Source: Deinococcus aquaticus
Lineage (GTDB): Bacteria > Deinococcota > Deinococci > Deinococcales > Deinococcaceae
Length of the DNA: 64,000 bases
Reading direction: 5' to 3'
NCBI RefSeq assembly: GCF_028622095.1
Contig: NZ_CP115167.1
Coordinates: 62,001-126,000, forward strand
Within the stretch, counting starts at the first letter, position 1. Each line of letters begins with the position of its first letter. A program made the position numbers and the translations under genes. This document shows positions 1-9,416 of this stretch, in pieces. Under the pieces are notes generated by a model. It saw only the letters and a list, made by a program, of their open reading frames with translations. It was not told where the DNA came from and did no database searches.

Positions 1-2
1 GC

Positions 3-2450
3 ACCTTCCGTATCACCCTCGACGACATCGAGCACAACCAGGTGCTCGAAGGCACTAGCCTGCGCGCCCTGGACGTCCTGCGGTTCGTGTTCCACGCCCC
101 CGCCGAACTGGACCCCCGCCTGACCCGCGAGCGCATGACCACCGAAGCGACCGGGCAGGTCGGCGCGGTCGCCCGCGCCATGGTGAAACGTGGTCACGAC
201 CGCCCGGCCGTGGCGCACTTCATGCTGCGCGTCGTGTTCGCCATGTTCGCCGAGGACATCGGCCTGCTGAAGGACCGCCTGCTGACGGCGGTGCTGGAAC
301 GTAGCGTCACGAAACCCGCGCAGAGCGAGTCATACCTGACTGAGCTGTTCGCGGCCATGGCGACCGGCGGGGAATTCTGGGGGCATGACGTCACGCACTT
401 CAACGGTGGCCTGTTCGACGCCCGCCCCGCCTTTCCGTTGACCGTCGAGGACGCGACGGCCCTGCTCGAGGCGGCGAAGCTGGACTGGTCGCAGGTGGAA
501 CCCGCGATCTTCGGGGGGCTGTTCGAGAGCAGTCTGGAAGCGGAGGTGCGTGGGAAGCGCGGCGCGCACTTCACGGGCGTGCAGGACATCGAGCGGATCG
601 TGGAACCAGTCGTGATGGTGGACCTGCTGCGGCAGTGGGACGCCGTGCGCGAGGAAGCGCGCGCGCTGGTCACCACGGCAGAGGCCCAGGCAGCTCAACA
701 GGAGAAGGACGGCTCTGCCCGTAAAGCAGCGAGCACCCGCGAGAAAGCCCGGCTCGCCGCAGCGAAGCTCGTCACGGACTTCCAGGCGCACCTGGGGGCC
801 GTGCGTGTCCTCGACCCGGCTTGCGGGAGTGGGAACTTCCTGTACGTCGCACTGAAACGCCTGATGGATCTGGAGGCGCTGGTGCTCGCTGAGGCGGGCC
901 TGTACGGCGTGGGCAGCTTCGACCTGCCTCCCATCGTTCACCCACGCCAGATGCTGGGCATCGAGATTGAGGGGTTCGCAGCGGAGCTGGCGAGCGTGAC
1001 GCTGTGGATCGGGTACATCCAGTGGAACCACACACACGGCGGGTACTACCAGGTGCCCGTGCTGCAGCAGCTGGAGAACATCGAGAACCGGGATGCGCTG
1101 CTGAACGAGGACGGAACCGAGGCGGATTGGCCAGCCGCGACATACATCACGGGTAACCCACCGTTCCTGGGTGACAAGGTGATGCGCGACCGCCTGGGCG
1201 CCGAAATCACCGAGGCGATTCGTAAGGTGTACGGGGACCGACTGCCCGGGCAGAGCGACCTCGTGTGCTACTGGCCGGAGAAGGCCCGCGCCATGGTGGA
1301 GGCGGGCATTACGCGCCGGGCGGGTTTCGTCACCACGAACAGTATCCGGGGTGGGAAGAACCGCGTGGTCCTGGAACGCATCAAAGCGAGTGGGGACCTG
1401 TTCATGGCGTGGCCGGATGAACCATGGCTGCAGGACGGGGCGGCGGTCCGCGTGAGCCTGTTCGCCTTCGACGGCGGCAGCGAGCAGGTCAAAGTGCTGG
1501 CCGGGCAACCCGTTGCGGACATCAACCCCGACCTCACCGCACACGCTGATGTGACTCGCGCAGTGGTGCTCGCCGAGAATCGAGGGCTGTCGTTCCAGGG
1601 GCCGGTCAAAATTGGCCCGTTTGAGGTTGCTGCCGAGGTGGGCGCCCGATGGAGGAACGAGCCGAATCCCGATGGAGTGGACAACAGGAACGTGGTGCGC
1701 CCGTGGGTGAACGGCATGGACCTGACGCGGCGCCGGTCCGGAAAGTGGATTGTTGATTTCGACATCATGGATGAAGTCGAGGCAGCACGCTTCGTCGCTC
1801 CTTTCCAGTACGTGCTGGAAAAGGTCAAGCCCGAACGGCAGAACAATGCACGTGAGGTTCGTCGCCGCTTGTGGTGGCGGCTTGGAGAGACGGGAAGCGC
1901 ACTGAAAACCGCCGTTGCGCCCCTCAAACGGTTTATCGGCATAGCGAGAGTCGCGAAACACCTTATACCTGTGTGGGTTGATGGAGAAACACTGCCTGAC
2001 AGTGCGGTAGTCGCGATTGCTCGGGATGACGACTTCACGTTTGGAGTGCTGGCCTCGACCATTCATCGCTTCTGGGCTTTGAAACAGGGAACGGCATTGG
2101 AGGATCGCCCTCGCTATACGCCCTCAACCTGCTTCGAAACATTCCCCTTTCCTAATCCGACCGATGAGCAGCGCGCTGAGATCGAGAAGTGGGCACGGTA
2201 TGTGGTGACGATGCGGGAGCACCTGCTGGCGCAGGACGCGAAGGCGACGCTGACGGGCCTGTACAACGACGTGGTCCGCCTTCGGGCCGAGCCGGACGCG
2301 ACGCACCCGGTGACGGCACTCGTGAAGGCCCACGCGGATCTGGACCAGGCAGTGGCCGCCGCATATGGCTGGGAGTGGCCGCTGAGCGAGGACGAGGTGC
2401 TCGCGCGGCTGCTGGCGCTGAACTTGGAGCGGGCAGGGCACGCGTCCTGA
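3..2450 (+). CDS. MmeI-like DNA methyltransferase (type IIG/IIL style), 5' end outside window
   Basis: The frame is open to the left edge, so the N-terminus (where a nuclease domain would lie in MmeI-type enzymes) is missing. Visible are a helical region rich in Ala/Arg, the SAM-binding motif with DPACGSGNF (about nt 810-840), and the adenine-methyltransferase catalytic motif NPPF (about nt 1155-1166), followed by a long region that fits the target-recognition and C-terminal domains of the MmeI family. It would make N6-methyladenine at a specific site and, if the missing N-terminus holds the nuclease, also cut. GTG at 42 is only an internal codon. The family call is good; whether this copy restricts cannot be told here. 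Confidence 0.85.
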   Translation, partial: TFRITLDDIEHNQVLEGTSLRALDVLRFVFHAPAELDPRLTRERMTTEATGQVGAVARAMVKRGHDRPAVAHFMLRVVFAMFAEDIGLLKDRLLTAVLERSVTKPAQSESYLTELFAAMATGGEFWGHDVTHFNGGLFDARPAFPLTVEDATALLEAAKLDWSQVEPAIFGGLFESSLEAEVRGKRGAHFTGVQDIERIVEPVVMVDLLRQWDAVREEARALVTTAEAQAAQQEKDGSARKAASTREKARLAAAKLVTDFQAHLGAVRVLDPACGSGNFLYVALKRLMDLEALVLAEAGLYGVGSFDLPPIVHPRQMLGIEIEGFAAELASVTLWIGYIQWNHTHGGYYQVPVLQQLENIENRDALLNEDGTEADWPAATYITGNPPFLGDKVMRDRLGAEITEAIRKVYGDRLPGQSDLVCYWPEKARAMVEAGITRRAGFVTTNSIRGGKNRVVLERIKASGDLFMAWPDEPWLQDGAAVRVSLFAFDGGSEQVKVLAGQPVADINPDLTAHADVTRAVVLAENRGLSFQGPVKIGPFEVAAEVGARWRNEPNPDGVDNRNVVRPWVNGMDLTRRRSGKWIVDFDIMDEVEAARFVAPFQYVLEKVKPERQNNAREVRRRLWWRLGETGSALKTAVAPLKRFIGIARVAKHLIPVWVDGETLPDSAVVAIARDDDFTFGVLASTIHRFWALKQGTALEDRPRYTPSTCFETFPFPNPTDEQRAEIEKWARYVVTMREHLLAQDAKATLTGLYNDVVRLRAEPDATHPVTALVKAHADLDQAVAAAYGWEWPLSEDEVLARLLALNLERAGHAS

Positions 2451-2472
2451 GAGTGGGGCGTACCCTGCCCCG

Positions 2473-2679
2473 ATGACATTCACCCCTGGCCGCCCCCTTC
2501 CGTCCGACCCACAGAGCACGCAGGAACGCACCCTGTACCACGCGCCCATGCAGTCCGGAGAGATGGGCAGCATGACCCGCGAGGGCGGTACGTGGCAATG
2601 GCGGCAGCTACGTGGGGGAGGGCCGGAGGCGTACGGCAGTGGCGGCTGGAATGACCTGCAGGCGTGGCTGCAGCGATGA
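2473..2679 (+). CDS. small hypothetical protein (68 aa)
   Basis: Short ORF just after the methyltransferase. A TACCCT -10 hexamer at 2461-2466 stands exactly 6 nt before the ATG, the pattern of a leaderless transcript, which supports the gene being real. The product is polar, Gly/Trp/Gln-rich, without a recognised domain, signal peptide or membrane segment. A strong hairpin follows it. No function is proposed. Confidence 0.5.
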   Translation: MTFTPGRPLPSDPQSTQERTLYHAPMQSGEMGSMTREGGTWQWRQLRGGGPEAYGSGGWNDLQAWLQR

Positions 2680-2687
2680 ACGCAGGG

Positions 2688-2717
2688 CGGCCCGCACCGG
2701 GATCTACGGGCGGGCCG
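2688..2717. terminator. hairpin terminator between convergent genes
   Basis: CGGCCCGC (2688-2695) pairs with GCGGGCCG (2710-2717), followed on the plus strand by TTTCATT. It lies between the convergent genes ending at 2679 and 2734, so it may serve both. Confidence 0.55.
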
Positions 2718-2733
2718 TTTCATTGCCTGATGT

Positions 2734-3519
2734 TCAGGCGGGGAGGTGGCGGCTGTCGCGCTGGGGTTCGGCAGGCTGGAAGCCCAGGTACGTCGCGCGC
2801 CACTGGAACGAGTCCATCGGGCCACTGATGATGGTGGGGCGGCCGTCGTCATCCACGCCCCTGACGTGCACGACGGCACTGAGCACGCCCTGGTAGGTCA
2901 CGTCGTACAGGCGGTTGTGGAAGTGAACGGCGCGGCCGTCGTGCGCCACGGCGCTGAACTGCACCGGCGTCCGTCCCCACTGGTTGACGGGCCCGGCCCG
3001 CTTGCGATCCTCGGCGGGTACGACCGCGAGGGCCAGGCGGCCCAGCTCGTCGAACAGGCCGCGCTGGCGTTCGCCCAGGGTCGCCTTGTCGAGCGTGCGC
3101 TGGAGTTTCTCCACGGTGGCGAGGGTCTGCCCGAAGTAGAAGGGGTCCTGCAGGCGGCCCACGGCGGCGGGGCTGGTGCCCATGCGCCGGGCAATCTCGC
3201 TGTCGCTCAGGCCGCTCGCCTGGACAAGCTGCTCGATGTGCAGGCTGTAAGTGTTCACGTCGGCCGGTTCGATCAGTTCGGTTTCGGGGTTCGGGAAGTC
3301 CACGAGGATCTCGGCGGGCAGGTCGTCCGCACTCCGGTACTGACCTTCGGGGCGGGGCAGCTCCTGCCGGTCGTATTCGAGCAGGGAGAGGGCGGCGCCC
3401 TGCTGGAGGCGCTGGCGCACCTGCTCGCAATCCTTGCCGGTGACGGTGACGCGGAGTTCGGGGATGAGGCCGCTGTGGGCGTCGCCATCGTGGATGTGCA
3501 GACCGAGGTACTGGGTCAT
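2734..3519 (-). CDS. solo HicB-like antitoxin / XRE-type regulator (261 aa)
   Basis: Residues 1-65 resemble the HicB antitoxin fold, with the usual GD..SGLIPEL opening and a later IL-VDFP-type segment. Residues about 88-115 form a helix-turn-helix (SDSEIARRMGTSPAAVGRL). The C-terminal 110 residues are an added domain not usual in HicB (about 80-140 aa). AGGAG precedes the ATG. No HicA mRNA interferase gene lies beside it, so it is probably a transcription regulator derived from an antitoxin. It is divergent from ietA and could control that promoter, but this is inference. Confidence 0.65.
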   Translation of the reverse strand: MTQYLGLHIHDGDAHSGLIPELRVTVTGKDCEQVRQRLQQGAALSLLEYDRQELPRPEGQYRSADDLPAEILVDFPNPETELIEPADVNTYSLHIEQLVQASGLSDSEIARRMGTSPAAVGRLQDPFYFGQTLATVEKLQRTLDKATLGERQRGLFDELGRLALAVVPAEDRKRAGPVNQWGRTPVQFSAVAHDGRAVHFHNRLYDVTYQGVLSAVVHVRGVDDDGRPTIISGPMDSFQWRATYLGFQPAEPQRDSRHLPA

Positions 3520-3785
3520 GGGTACTCCTAGTGGGTAGGGTGCAGAGGAGACCTAAGCCGAATGGGGGTGGAGCCTGCGACTCCTAGGGAAAACCCGCGA
3601 CAGCACGTGGTTCGGAGGCAATTTAACGACGTCTGTGGCAAGCAGTGTGCGAGGACAGTCAGACGCCTCGCGCTAGGTTGAGTGGGGATCTCAAGGCCAC
3701 TTCACAGCTTTGGGACACCGACCCTGTACCCAGCCCGTATGCTTAACCCACGGGTGACGCGTAGATCCCTAGCCCTGGAGGCATT
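3520..3785. promoter_or_regulatory. divergent intergenic region upstream of ietA
   Basis: 266 nt with no ORF between the HicB-like gene and ietA. A TATGCT hexamer near 3739 is a plausible -10 for ietA, and CTGGAGG just before the ATG at 3786 is a good ribosome-binding site. No clear repeat operator was found. Confidence 0.35.
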
Positions 3786-4790
3786 ATGAGTACGGCCAAT
3801 CACGTTCTCGCGCTCGTTAAGAGCCACATTTCTGGAGACGACGATGCATTCCTGTCGGTCGTCCTGCAGGTAGCTGCCCGGGAAGCGAGATCAGGCCATA
3901 GTAATGTCGCCATAGAGCTGCGTAAATTGATTGATCAGGCACGGGCCCGCGACGGACTGCCTAAACCCGAAACACCATTACCGATTGCCTTCCAGCCCAC
4001 GCCACCAAAAGGCGACCTAGCGACGCTGCTCTCAGTATCGCATCCACGGCAACGTCTGAAGGATCTGGTCGTCGAGGAATCAGCCGATCGCAGGTTGGCT
4101 CGCATCGTTCATGAATACGCTCAGCAGGACCAACTGCGGTCGCACGGCCTGTCTCCGCGACGGAAAATCCTGATGATCGGTCCGCCTGGAAGCGGCAAGA
4201 CGATGACGGCGCACGCCTTGGCTGGTGAGCTTTCCCTGCCACTCATGACCATCCTGCTAGAGGGCATCATCACAAAATTCATGGGCGAGACTGCTTCCAA
4301 ACTCCGCACGGTGTTTGAGGCCATGGCCTCCATGCGCGGCGTGTACTTCTTCGATGAATTTGATGCAATTGGTGCCAGACGGAGCAGCGGGAACGATGTA
4401 GGCGAGATCCGTCGTGTCCTCAACTCGTTCTTGCAGTTCCTGGAAAAGGATGAATCCACCAGCCTGATCATGGCAGCCACCAATCACCCGGAGCTGCTGG
4501 ATCCAGCCCTATTCCGACGATTTGATGATGTGATCGAATACGGGCTGCCAGATGCGAAGGTCGCCGAGCGTATTTTGAAAGTCCGACTCGCGAGGTTTGC
4601 TCCCGGCCGATTCTCCTGGACCTCAGCTGTTGAGGCTGCTGACGGCCTTAGTCACGCGGAAATTACCCGTGCAGCCGATGAAGCCGCTAAGAGTGCGGTG
4701 CTGAGCAGTCGCATGAAGATTTCGACGAAGGATCTTCTGGAAGCGATCGAAGAACGGAAACTTGCACGACAAAATCCTTCAGGTCGCTAG
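3786..4790 (+). CDS. ietA: AAA+ ATPase of an IetAS-type defence pair
   Basis: AAA+ ATPase of 334 aa. Walker A GPPGSGKT at residues 132-139, Walker B VYFFDEFDAI at 186-195, sensor-1 ATNH at 231-234, and an arginine pair RRF at 244-246; the core resembles the FtsH/katanin-like AAA class. A helical N-terminal domain (about 1-90) precedes it. The next gene, 17 nt downstream, is a large subtilisin. This ATPase-plus-subtilase pair is the composition of IetAS, first described as an incompatibility/environmental-tolerance locus of an Agrobacterium plasmid and later as anti-phage. The ATPase presumably gates or feeds substrates to the protease. Start set by RBS CTGGAGG. Confidence 0.8.
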   Translation: MSTANHVLALVKSHISGDDDAFLSVVLQVAAREARSGHSNVAIELRKLIDQARARDGLPKPETPLPIAFQPTPPKGDLATLLSVSHPRQRLKDLVVEESADRRLARIVHEYAQQDQLRSHGLSPRRKILMIGPPGSGKTMTAHALAGELSLPLMTILLEGIITKFMGETASKLRTVFEAMASMRGVYFFDEFDAIGARRSSGNDVGEIRRVLNSFLQFLEKDESTSLIMAATNHPELLDPALFRRFDDVIEYGLPDAKVAERILKVRLARFAPGRFSWTSAVEAADGLSHAEITRAADEAAKSAVLSSRMKISTKDLLEAIEERKLARQNPSGR

Positions 4791-4807
4791 AATGCCGTCG
4801 AAAACAC

Positions 4808-7282
4808 ATGTCAGACACTCCCCGCGACCGCCAGCACGTCTACCTCGAACGAGTAGGCAAACCCCTTCCGTTCTCGCGTCGCGGTGGAGGCGGACCGGAA
4901 CCAGTTGAGCGAGACCGAGCACGCCATGCCGCCCGGTTGGAAGCTGCGCTGACACAAGCTGTGAAAGCCTCTTTAGGCCAGCGCGACCCAGCCATGCAGG
5001 TTGGCCTACAGGGGACATACCTTGACTTTGAGTTCGCGTCCAGGGACGCCGCCAAGGATCTCCTCAAAAGCCTGGATTCCAAACGGCCAGGTATGAACCT
5101 CGCCTCGGTACATCAAGATGACGGAACTGGAACCGTTCGCGCCACAGTGGCGATCACCGACGCCTGGATTCCGAGGCTGACTCAAAAAATTACCGACTAT
5201 CGCGACAAGGAGACAAGAGGCGGAAACCCACAGAACGCGCCGTTGATCACCAATATCGAAGGCATCCGCCACGCTGCTCTGCTCTCCATCTTCGTCGGGG
5301 ATCGGAGTAGGCTGCCGCCACCGAACGAATCAATCTGGTGGGAAATCTGGATTCGTCGAGATACCCGTGAGGAGTTCACTGAATTGGCACGGCGGGCTGA
5401 ACTCAATGTTTCAAGCACCACCCTGACGTTCCCTGATCGAGAAATTCTTCTTGTTGAAGGCACTATGGATACGCTGAGTCGGATCTTCGTCAACTCCCTG
5501 ATGATGACTGAAGTGCGGCTTGCCCTGGACACACCCAGCGCGTTCATCAATATGCGCAACGACGAGCAGGTGGAATGGAGTGATGAAGCTGCTCAACGGC
5601 TACTGCCTCCAGATCCGATGGTCCGGAGTTCTGTATTGATTCTGGACAGCGGTGTCAATCGGAGCCACCCGCTGATCGCACCTTATCTCGACCCTAAGCA
5701 CTGGGACGCTTGGCACCCAGCCTGGGGTCCGGACGACATGGCGAGATACGAGGGCCACGGCACAGCTATGGCTGGTTTGGCACTACACGGCGATCTCGAA
5801 GGTTTTCTGAAAGCCACCACGCACATGCAGCATAACCATGTGTTGGAGTCAGTGAAAATTCTGCCTCCAGCTGGGGCCAATCCAAAGCATCTCTACGGCC
5901 GGATTACGCAGGACGCTGTCCTGCAGATGGAGGCCATTAATCCTGAGCACTGGCGCGTCACCTGTCTTGCGGTCACGGCCATTGATGACGCCAAGGGAGG
6001 CCGCCCGACGGCTTGGTCCGCAGCCATTGACCAGCTTGCTAGTGGCGCAGATGATGAACCGCAGCGCCTCATCGTGGTGTCCGCGGGTAATTCTCAGCCA
6101 ACGACAAAGGATGTTTTGGGGAATTATCTCGATTTTGCAGATCTCTCTCAGGTGCATAGCCCAGCGCAGGCCTGGAATGCGCTGACTGTTGGCGCCTATA
6201 CCGAGAGAACCAACGTGGTTGACGCTAGATACGCCCACTGGTCTCTTGTAGCACCGTTCGGCGATCTCTCTCCTACCAGCAGCACCTCGCAGTCGTGGCA
6301 TGAGCAGTGGCCCATAAAGCCTGATGTAGTCCTTGAGGGCGGGAATCTGATTGCTAACGCGGCGATGGCTGCCCACGCGCCGCATTCGGACGTGCGGCTG
6401 CTGACGACAGACTTTGATTTACCTACGGCTCAGTTCCGGGAATTTGGAGATACCAGCGCCGCCGCAGCTCTCGCGTCTCAGATGGCGGCTCGCTTGGCGT
6501 CGGCGAATCCTCATTATTGGCCAGAAACTGTACGCGGGATGCTGGTCCACTCAGCAGACTGGACCGATGCGATGAAGGGCCACCGAGTCCATCCTCCTCT
6601 ATCCGGTAACCGCCTGCTCTTGCGGCGGTACGGCTATGGTGTTCCGAATCTCGACCGTGCGCTCCAGAGTGCCAGCAACGATCTGACCATGGTCATCCAG
6701 GACTCCCTTCGCCCTTTCAAGTTTGAGGATGGGCGAACGAAGACCAACCAGATGAATATTCACCGGTTTCCGTGGTCCAGCCTGGATCTCACTGCTTTAG
6801 AGGGAATAGAGATGGAGTTGCGTGTCACGCTCTCCTACTTCATCGAACCCAACCCCAGCGAGCGTGGATTCATCCAACGTTTCCGCTACGCATCCCATGG
6901 CTTGCGGTTTGCGGTGAAAGGTCCCCTGGAAACCGAGGAGACCTTCAAGGCTCGAATACAACACGAAAGCCTTCCTGATGAAGGCGCAGGCATCCGGGAT
7001 GCCGGAAACGAATATTGGGAACTGGGACCTAAGCTCCGAACATCGGGGTCGCTGCATTCTGACCGTTGGCGAGGCGATATTGCGTCGCTACAGCGCTGTG
7101 AGTCTATTCTGATTTATCCAGTAAGTGGCTGGTGGAGAGAAAAACGCGGCGGCACTCCAGAGTACTGGGACAGGGATGCCCGCTATTCCCTGATGGTGAG
7201 CCTGCGGGCGCCTGAGACCGATATCGATATCTACACACCTATTGCCACAGCCTTGACAGTGCCTGTTGAGATTGAGAACTGA
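4808..7282 (+). CDS. ietS: subtilisin-like protease of the IetAS pair (824 aa)
   Basis: S8-family serine peptidase with the full triad in order: Asp280 (VLILDSG), His317 (EGHGTAMAG), oxyanion Asn428 (VVSAGN), Ser550 (DTSAAAALA; the usual Gly before Thr is Asp here). About 270 residues precede the catalytic domain and 230 follow it. No signal peptide, so it should act in the cytoplasm, as expected for IetS and unlike exported subtilases. Transcribed with ietA. Codon use is less GC-rich than flanking plasmid genes, consistent with transfer as a cassette. Confidence 0.82.
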   Translation: MSDTPRDRQHVYLERVGKPLPFSRRGGGGPEPVERDRARHAARLEAALTQAVKASLGQRDPAMQVGLQGTYLDFEFASRDAAKDLLKSLDSKRPGMNLASVHQDDGTGTVRATVAITDAWIPRLTQKITDYRDKETRGGNPQNAPLITNIEGIRHAALLSIFVGDRSRLPPPNESIWWEIWIRRDTREEFTELARRAELNVSSTTLTFPDREILLVEGTMDTLSRIFVNSLMMTEVRLALDTPSAFINMRNDEQVEWSDEAAQRLLPPDPMVRSSVLILDSGVNRSHPLIAPYLDPKHWDAWHPAWGPDDMARYEGHGTAMAGLALHGDLEGFLKATTHMQHNHVLESVKILPPAGANPKHLYGRITQDAVLQMEAINPEHWRVTCLAVTAIDDAKGGRPTAWSAAIDQLASGADDEPQRLIVVSAGNSQPTTKDVLGNYLDFADLSQVHSPAQAWNALTVGAYTERTNVVDARYAHWSLVAPFGDLSPTSSTSQSWHEQWPIKPDVVLEGGNLIANAAMAAHAPHSDVRLLTTDFDLPTAQFREFGDTSAAAALASQMAARLASANPHYWPETVRGMLVHSADWTDAMKGHRVHPPLSGNRLLLRRYGYGVPNLDRALQSASNDLTMVIQDSLRPFKFEDGRTKTNQMNIHRFPWSSLDLTALEGIEMELRVTLSYFIEPNPSERGFIQRFRYASHGLRFAVKGPLETEETFKARIQHESLPDEGAGIRDAGNEYWELGPKLRTSGSLHSDRWRGDIASLQRCESILIYPVSGWWREKRGGTPEYWDRDARYSLMVSLRAPETDIDIYTPIATALTVPVEIEN

Positions 7283-7337
7283 GCCATTACGCAGCTCCAG
7301 TCTGATGGGTGAGATGCACAGCGTGGACGGCGCGTAG

Positions 7338-7439
7338 GCCCTGACGGACAGTCTGGTGGACGCGGAGGTGCCGCTGGATCAGGTGGCGCTGCATCTTAAC
7401 GCGGACGAGCTTCGCTACCGCCAGCGCGGCGGCGTTTGA
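7338..7439 (+). pseudogene. short protein remnant
   Basis: A 33-codon open stretch after an in-frame TAG, with coding-like composition (ends HLNADELRYRQRGGV then stop) but no start. It fills part of the gap between ietS and the next gene and looks like the tail of a decayed gene. The rest of 7283-7530 holds nothing else I can support. Confidence 0.3.
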
Positions 7440-7530
7440 CCAGATTGATGGGACATACGGCAACGCCTGGGAGTGACGAGAGCGCTCATATGAGTCACCG
7501 CTCATCGTGACCCACTGCTAGTGTGACGGC

Positions 7531-8172
7531 GTGACCACGACCGCACCAGCCGACATTCCCGAGGTCCAGCTTCACAACAGCAGCAACCACGCCATGCTGG
7601 CCCTTGGCCTCGCACAACAGGGCGCCCTGAATGGCAAAAGTGTGCAGGCTCAAGGAGAGCAGTTCAGCAGAGTGGTGGACAGACTGGCGAACGACCCTGG
7701 ATTCGATGTGGTAGCAGCGGAAACTGCGGCGGAATACCTGAAGACTCAGGCGATGCGCGTCGATCAATTCTGGGCTCGGTTCGGCCTTCGCCGGGGCACG
7801 TACCTGGCACTGCTGCCCGCTCTGCTCCTGTACGCCGTCACCGAAGGACAGCCGTACGAGTTGCTCGTTGGCCTGGGGGTGGCCCTAGCCACGCTCACCT
7901 TCGTAGCCGGGCACTATGCTGATCTCATCCAGATCGACATGAAAACCGGTGAGTCCCTGCTCAAAGCGGCCACCAAGCGGCGCACACAGCTTCAGCAGGC
8001 GAATCAGCTGGTGCCCGCCGCGGTGGGTATTAATTTGGTCGCGGTTGAAAAGCGCGTGAGAAAACAGCATCAAGCGGTGAAGTGGATCATGGTAGTCGCT
8101 CTCGCTGCGTTTCTCATCTTCGGGGTCGCTGTCTTCCTGCATGTCAGGACGGCTGGCTTACCAGCAGCGTAG
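7531..8172 (+). CDS. membrane protein of unknown function (213 aa)
   Basis: GTG start; TAGTGT at 7519-7524 lies 6 nt before it, indicating leaderless expression. A soluble, Gln/Ala-rich N-terminal third (about 1-85) is followed by two adjacent hydrophobic segments (about 90-130), a charged helical stretch, and a last membrane helix (about 187-207) with a short tail. No family recognised. It sits directly after ietAS, so an accessory membrane role is possible but unsupported. Confidence 0.7.
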   Translation: MTTTAPADIPEVQLHNSSNHAMLALGLAQQGALNGKSVQAQGEQFSRVVDRLANDPGFDVVAAETAAEYLKTQAMRVDQFWARFGLRRGTYLALLPALLLYAVTEGQPYELLVGLGVALATLTFVAGHYADLIQIDMKTGESLLKAATKRRTQLQQANQLVPAAVGINLVAVEKRVRKQHQAVKWIMVVALAAFLIFGVAVFLHVRTAGLPAA

Positions 8173-8213
8173 GGTGAGCGGCAGGGACGTCCGAGACCTA
8201 ACCTCCATCGTAG

Positions 8214-8456
8214 ATCGCAGACCTGCTGGACGCCGCGTGGCGCGTGGATCAGGGGGAGGACGCCAACGCGCTGGATCTGGACGTTCGCGTAGCGCTGGCC
8301 GACCGCCTGAGCTGCGACAAGAACCTGCGGGCCGAGGCCTGGGCAGCGTGGCGCGACGACCGGTTTGCGCACGGCTCCAACGTGAACGAGGCGGAGTACT
8401 GGCTGGACGTCGAGTTCGTGCAGCCCTGCCCGGAGGACTGGCCCACTGAGGACTAA
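8214..8456 (+). pseudogene. 5'-damaged small gene
   Basis: The frame reads on from an in-frame TAG at 8211 (IADLLDAAWRV then an acidic 70-residue tail ending in DWPTED). The coding style is convincing upstream of the only usable start (GTG 8244), which suggests the original N-terminus was lost; the alternative is a real 70-aa protein starting at 8244. Acidic and Trp-rich, function unknown. Confidence 0.4.
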
Positions 8457-8457
8457 C

Positions 8458-8472
8458 GCCCCCAGTGGGGGC
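8458..8472 (+). terminator. small GC hairpin
   Basis: GCCCCC-AGT-GGGGGC directly after the stop at 8456. Short stem without a T run; weak terminator candidate. Confidence 0.3.
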
Positions 8473-8522
8473 GGCGCGCAGATGAGCGTGGGCGCGGGCC
8501 GCGGCGCGTATAGCCTGCCCAC

Positions 8523-9131
8523 ATGACGGACGCCGCGCGCTTCGTGCAGGACCACCCCTACCAGATGCTGTACGGCCTGATCGGCCTTGCGGTCCTGCTG
8601 GTCATCAACGAGATCCGCCACGCCATCGAGAAGGCCGCGATGCGCCGCGCGTTCCTTCGGCCAGCCGCTAGCATCCCAGCCGCCACGCCAGCTGCGCCCG
8701 CAGCCGCCAAGACGGGCGGCGCGCTGGGCAGTCTGGCGGTGGCCGTGGTGATCCTGGGCGGGGCGTTCTACGTCCTGCCATTCCTGCAGGGCCAGCTCGG
8801 GCAGGGGGGTGGCGCGGCGGCCGTGGCGGGAGCCCTGACCAGCGGCACCTACCGGGGCCTGGGGAGCAGCCCACTGGGCAGCGCCGACCTGACCCTGGAA
8901 CTGGACCTGCTCAGCAGCCCCAAGCAGGTCACCCTGACCAGTCCGACCGCGGGGCGATTCCGCCTGGACGGGCAGGTCACGCCGGAGAGCGGGGGCACGT
9001 ACCTGTCCGGCACGCTGGTGAATGACCAGGGCGTGGGGCTGGGCACGATCAAGGCGCATGTGACACCGAGCCGGGTGACCGGAACGGCGGGCATCGGGCC
9101 GGCGCAGTGGCAGCTGGACCTGCGGCGCTGA
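8523..9131 (+). CDS. membrane protein with soluble C-terminal domain (202 aa)
   Basis: One hydrophobic segment near the N-terminus (about 14-30), an Ala/Pro linker, a second hydrophobic segment (about 67-90), then a 100-residue beta-rich domain of repeated Thr/Leu/Gly strands. TATAGC at about 8511 precedes the ATG and could be a leaderless -10. No family recognised; topology suggests a lipid- or ligand-binding extracytoplasmic domain, unproven. Confidence 0.7.
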   Translation: MTDAARFVQDHPYQMLYGLIGLAVLLVINEIRHAIEKAAMRRAFLRPAASIPAATPAAPAAAKTGGALGSLAVAVVILGGAFYVLPFLQGQLGQGGGAAAVAGALTSGTYRGLGSSPLGSADLTLELDLLSSPKQVTLTSPTAGRFRLDGQVTPESGGTYLSGTLVNDQGVGLGTIKAHVTPSRVTGTAGIGPAQWQLDLRR

Positions 9132-9148
9132 GCGGGTACGCCAGGGGC

Positions 9149-9301
9149 ATGACCGCGACCCTGACCCGTTCGACCCGAGCCTTCCTGGTGGGCGCCACGC
9201 TGCTGCTAGCGGCGCTGGGCGTGTCCGGCACGGGCCATACCCTTCAGGTCTGCCCGGAGTGCATCAGCGTTCAGCTGTTCGACCCCTGCCTGGGCTGCTG
9301 A
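9149..9301 (+). CDS. small secreted four-cysteine peptide (50 aa)
   Basis: Basic N-terminus (two Arg), hydrophobic core [13 protein letters not shown], then a short tail holding CPEC and CLGC. This reads as a signal peptide plus a 25-residue four-Cys mature peptide, so disulphide or metal binding is possible. It lies 17 nt after the membrane gene ending at 9131. The ATG at 9149 is preferred to an upstream ATG because it puts the basic residues at the start of the signal. Confidence 0.5.
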   Translation: MTATLTRSTRAFLVGATLLLAALGVSGTGHTLQVCPECISVQLFDPCLGC

Positions 9302-9416
9302 GGGGAGGCCGCGTCCGGCACTGGAGCTGGGGTGCGTGCCACACGAGCGGGCGAGATTGGGTACTGCTACGCAAAGTACCTTGCGGTGCGTGCTGCACAG
9401 ACCCCAGGATGCGGGC

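Noticed and set aside
330..2066. 578-aa minus-strand frame opposite the methyltransferase
   Set aside because: Rich in His/Arg/Pro without motifs; the plus strand carries the catalytic motifs.
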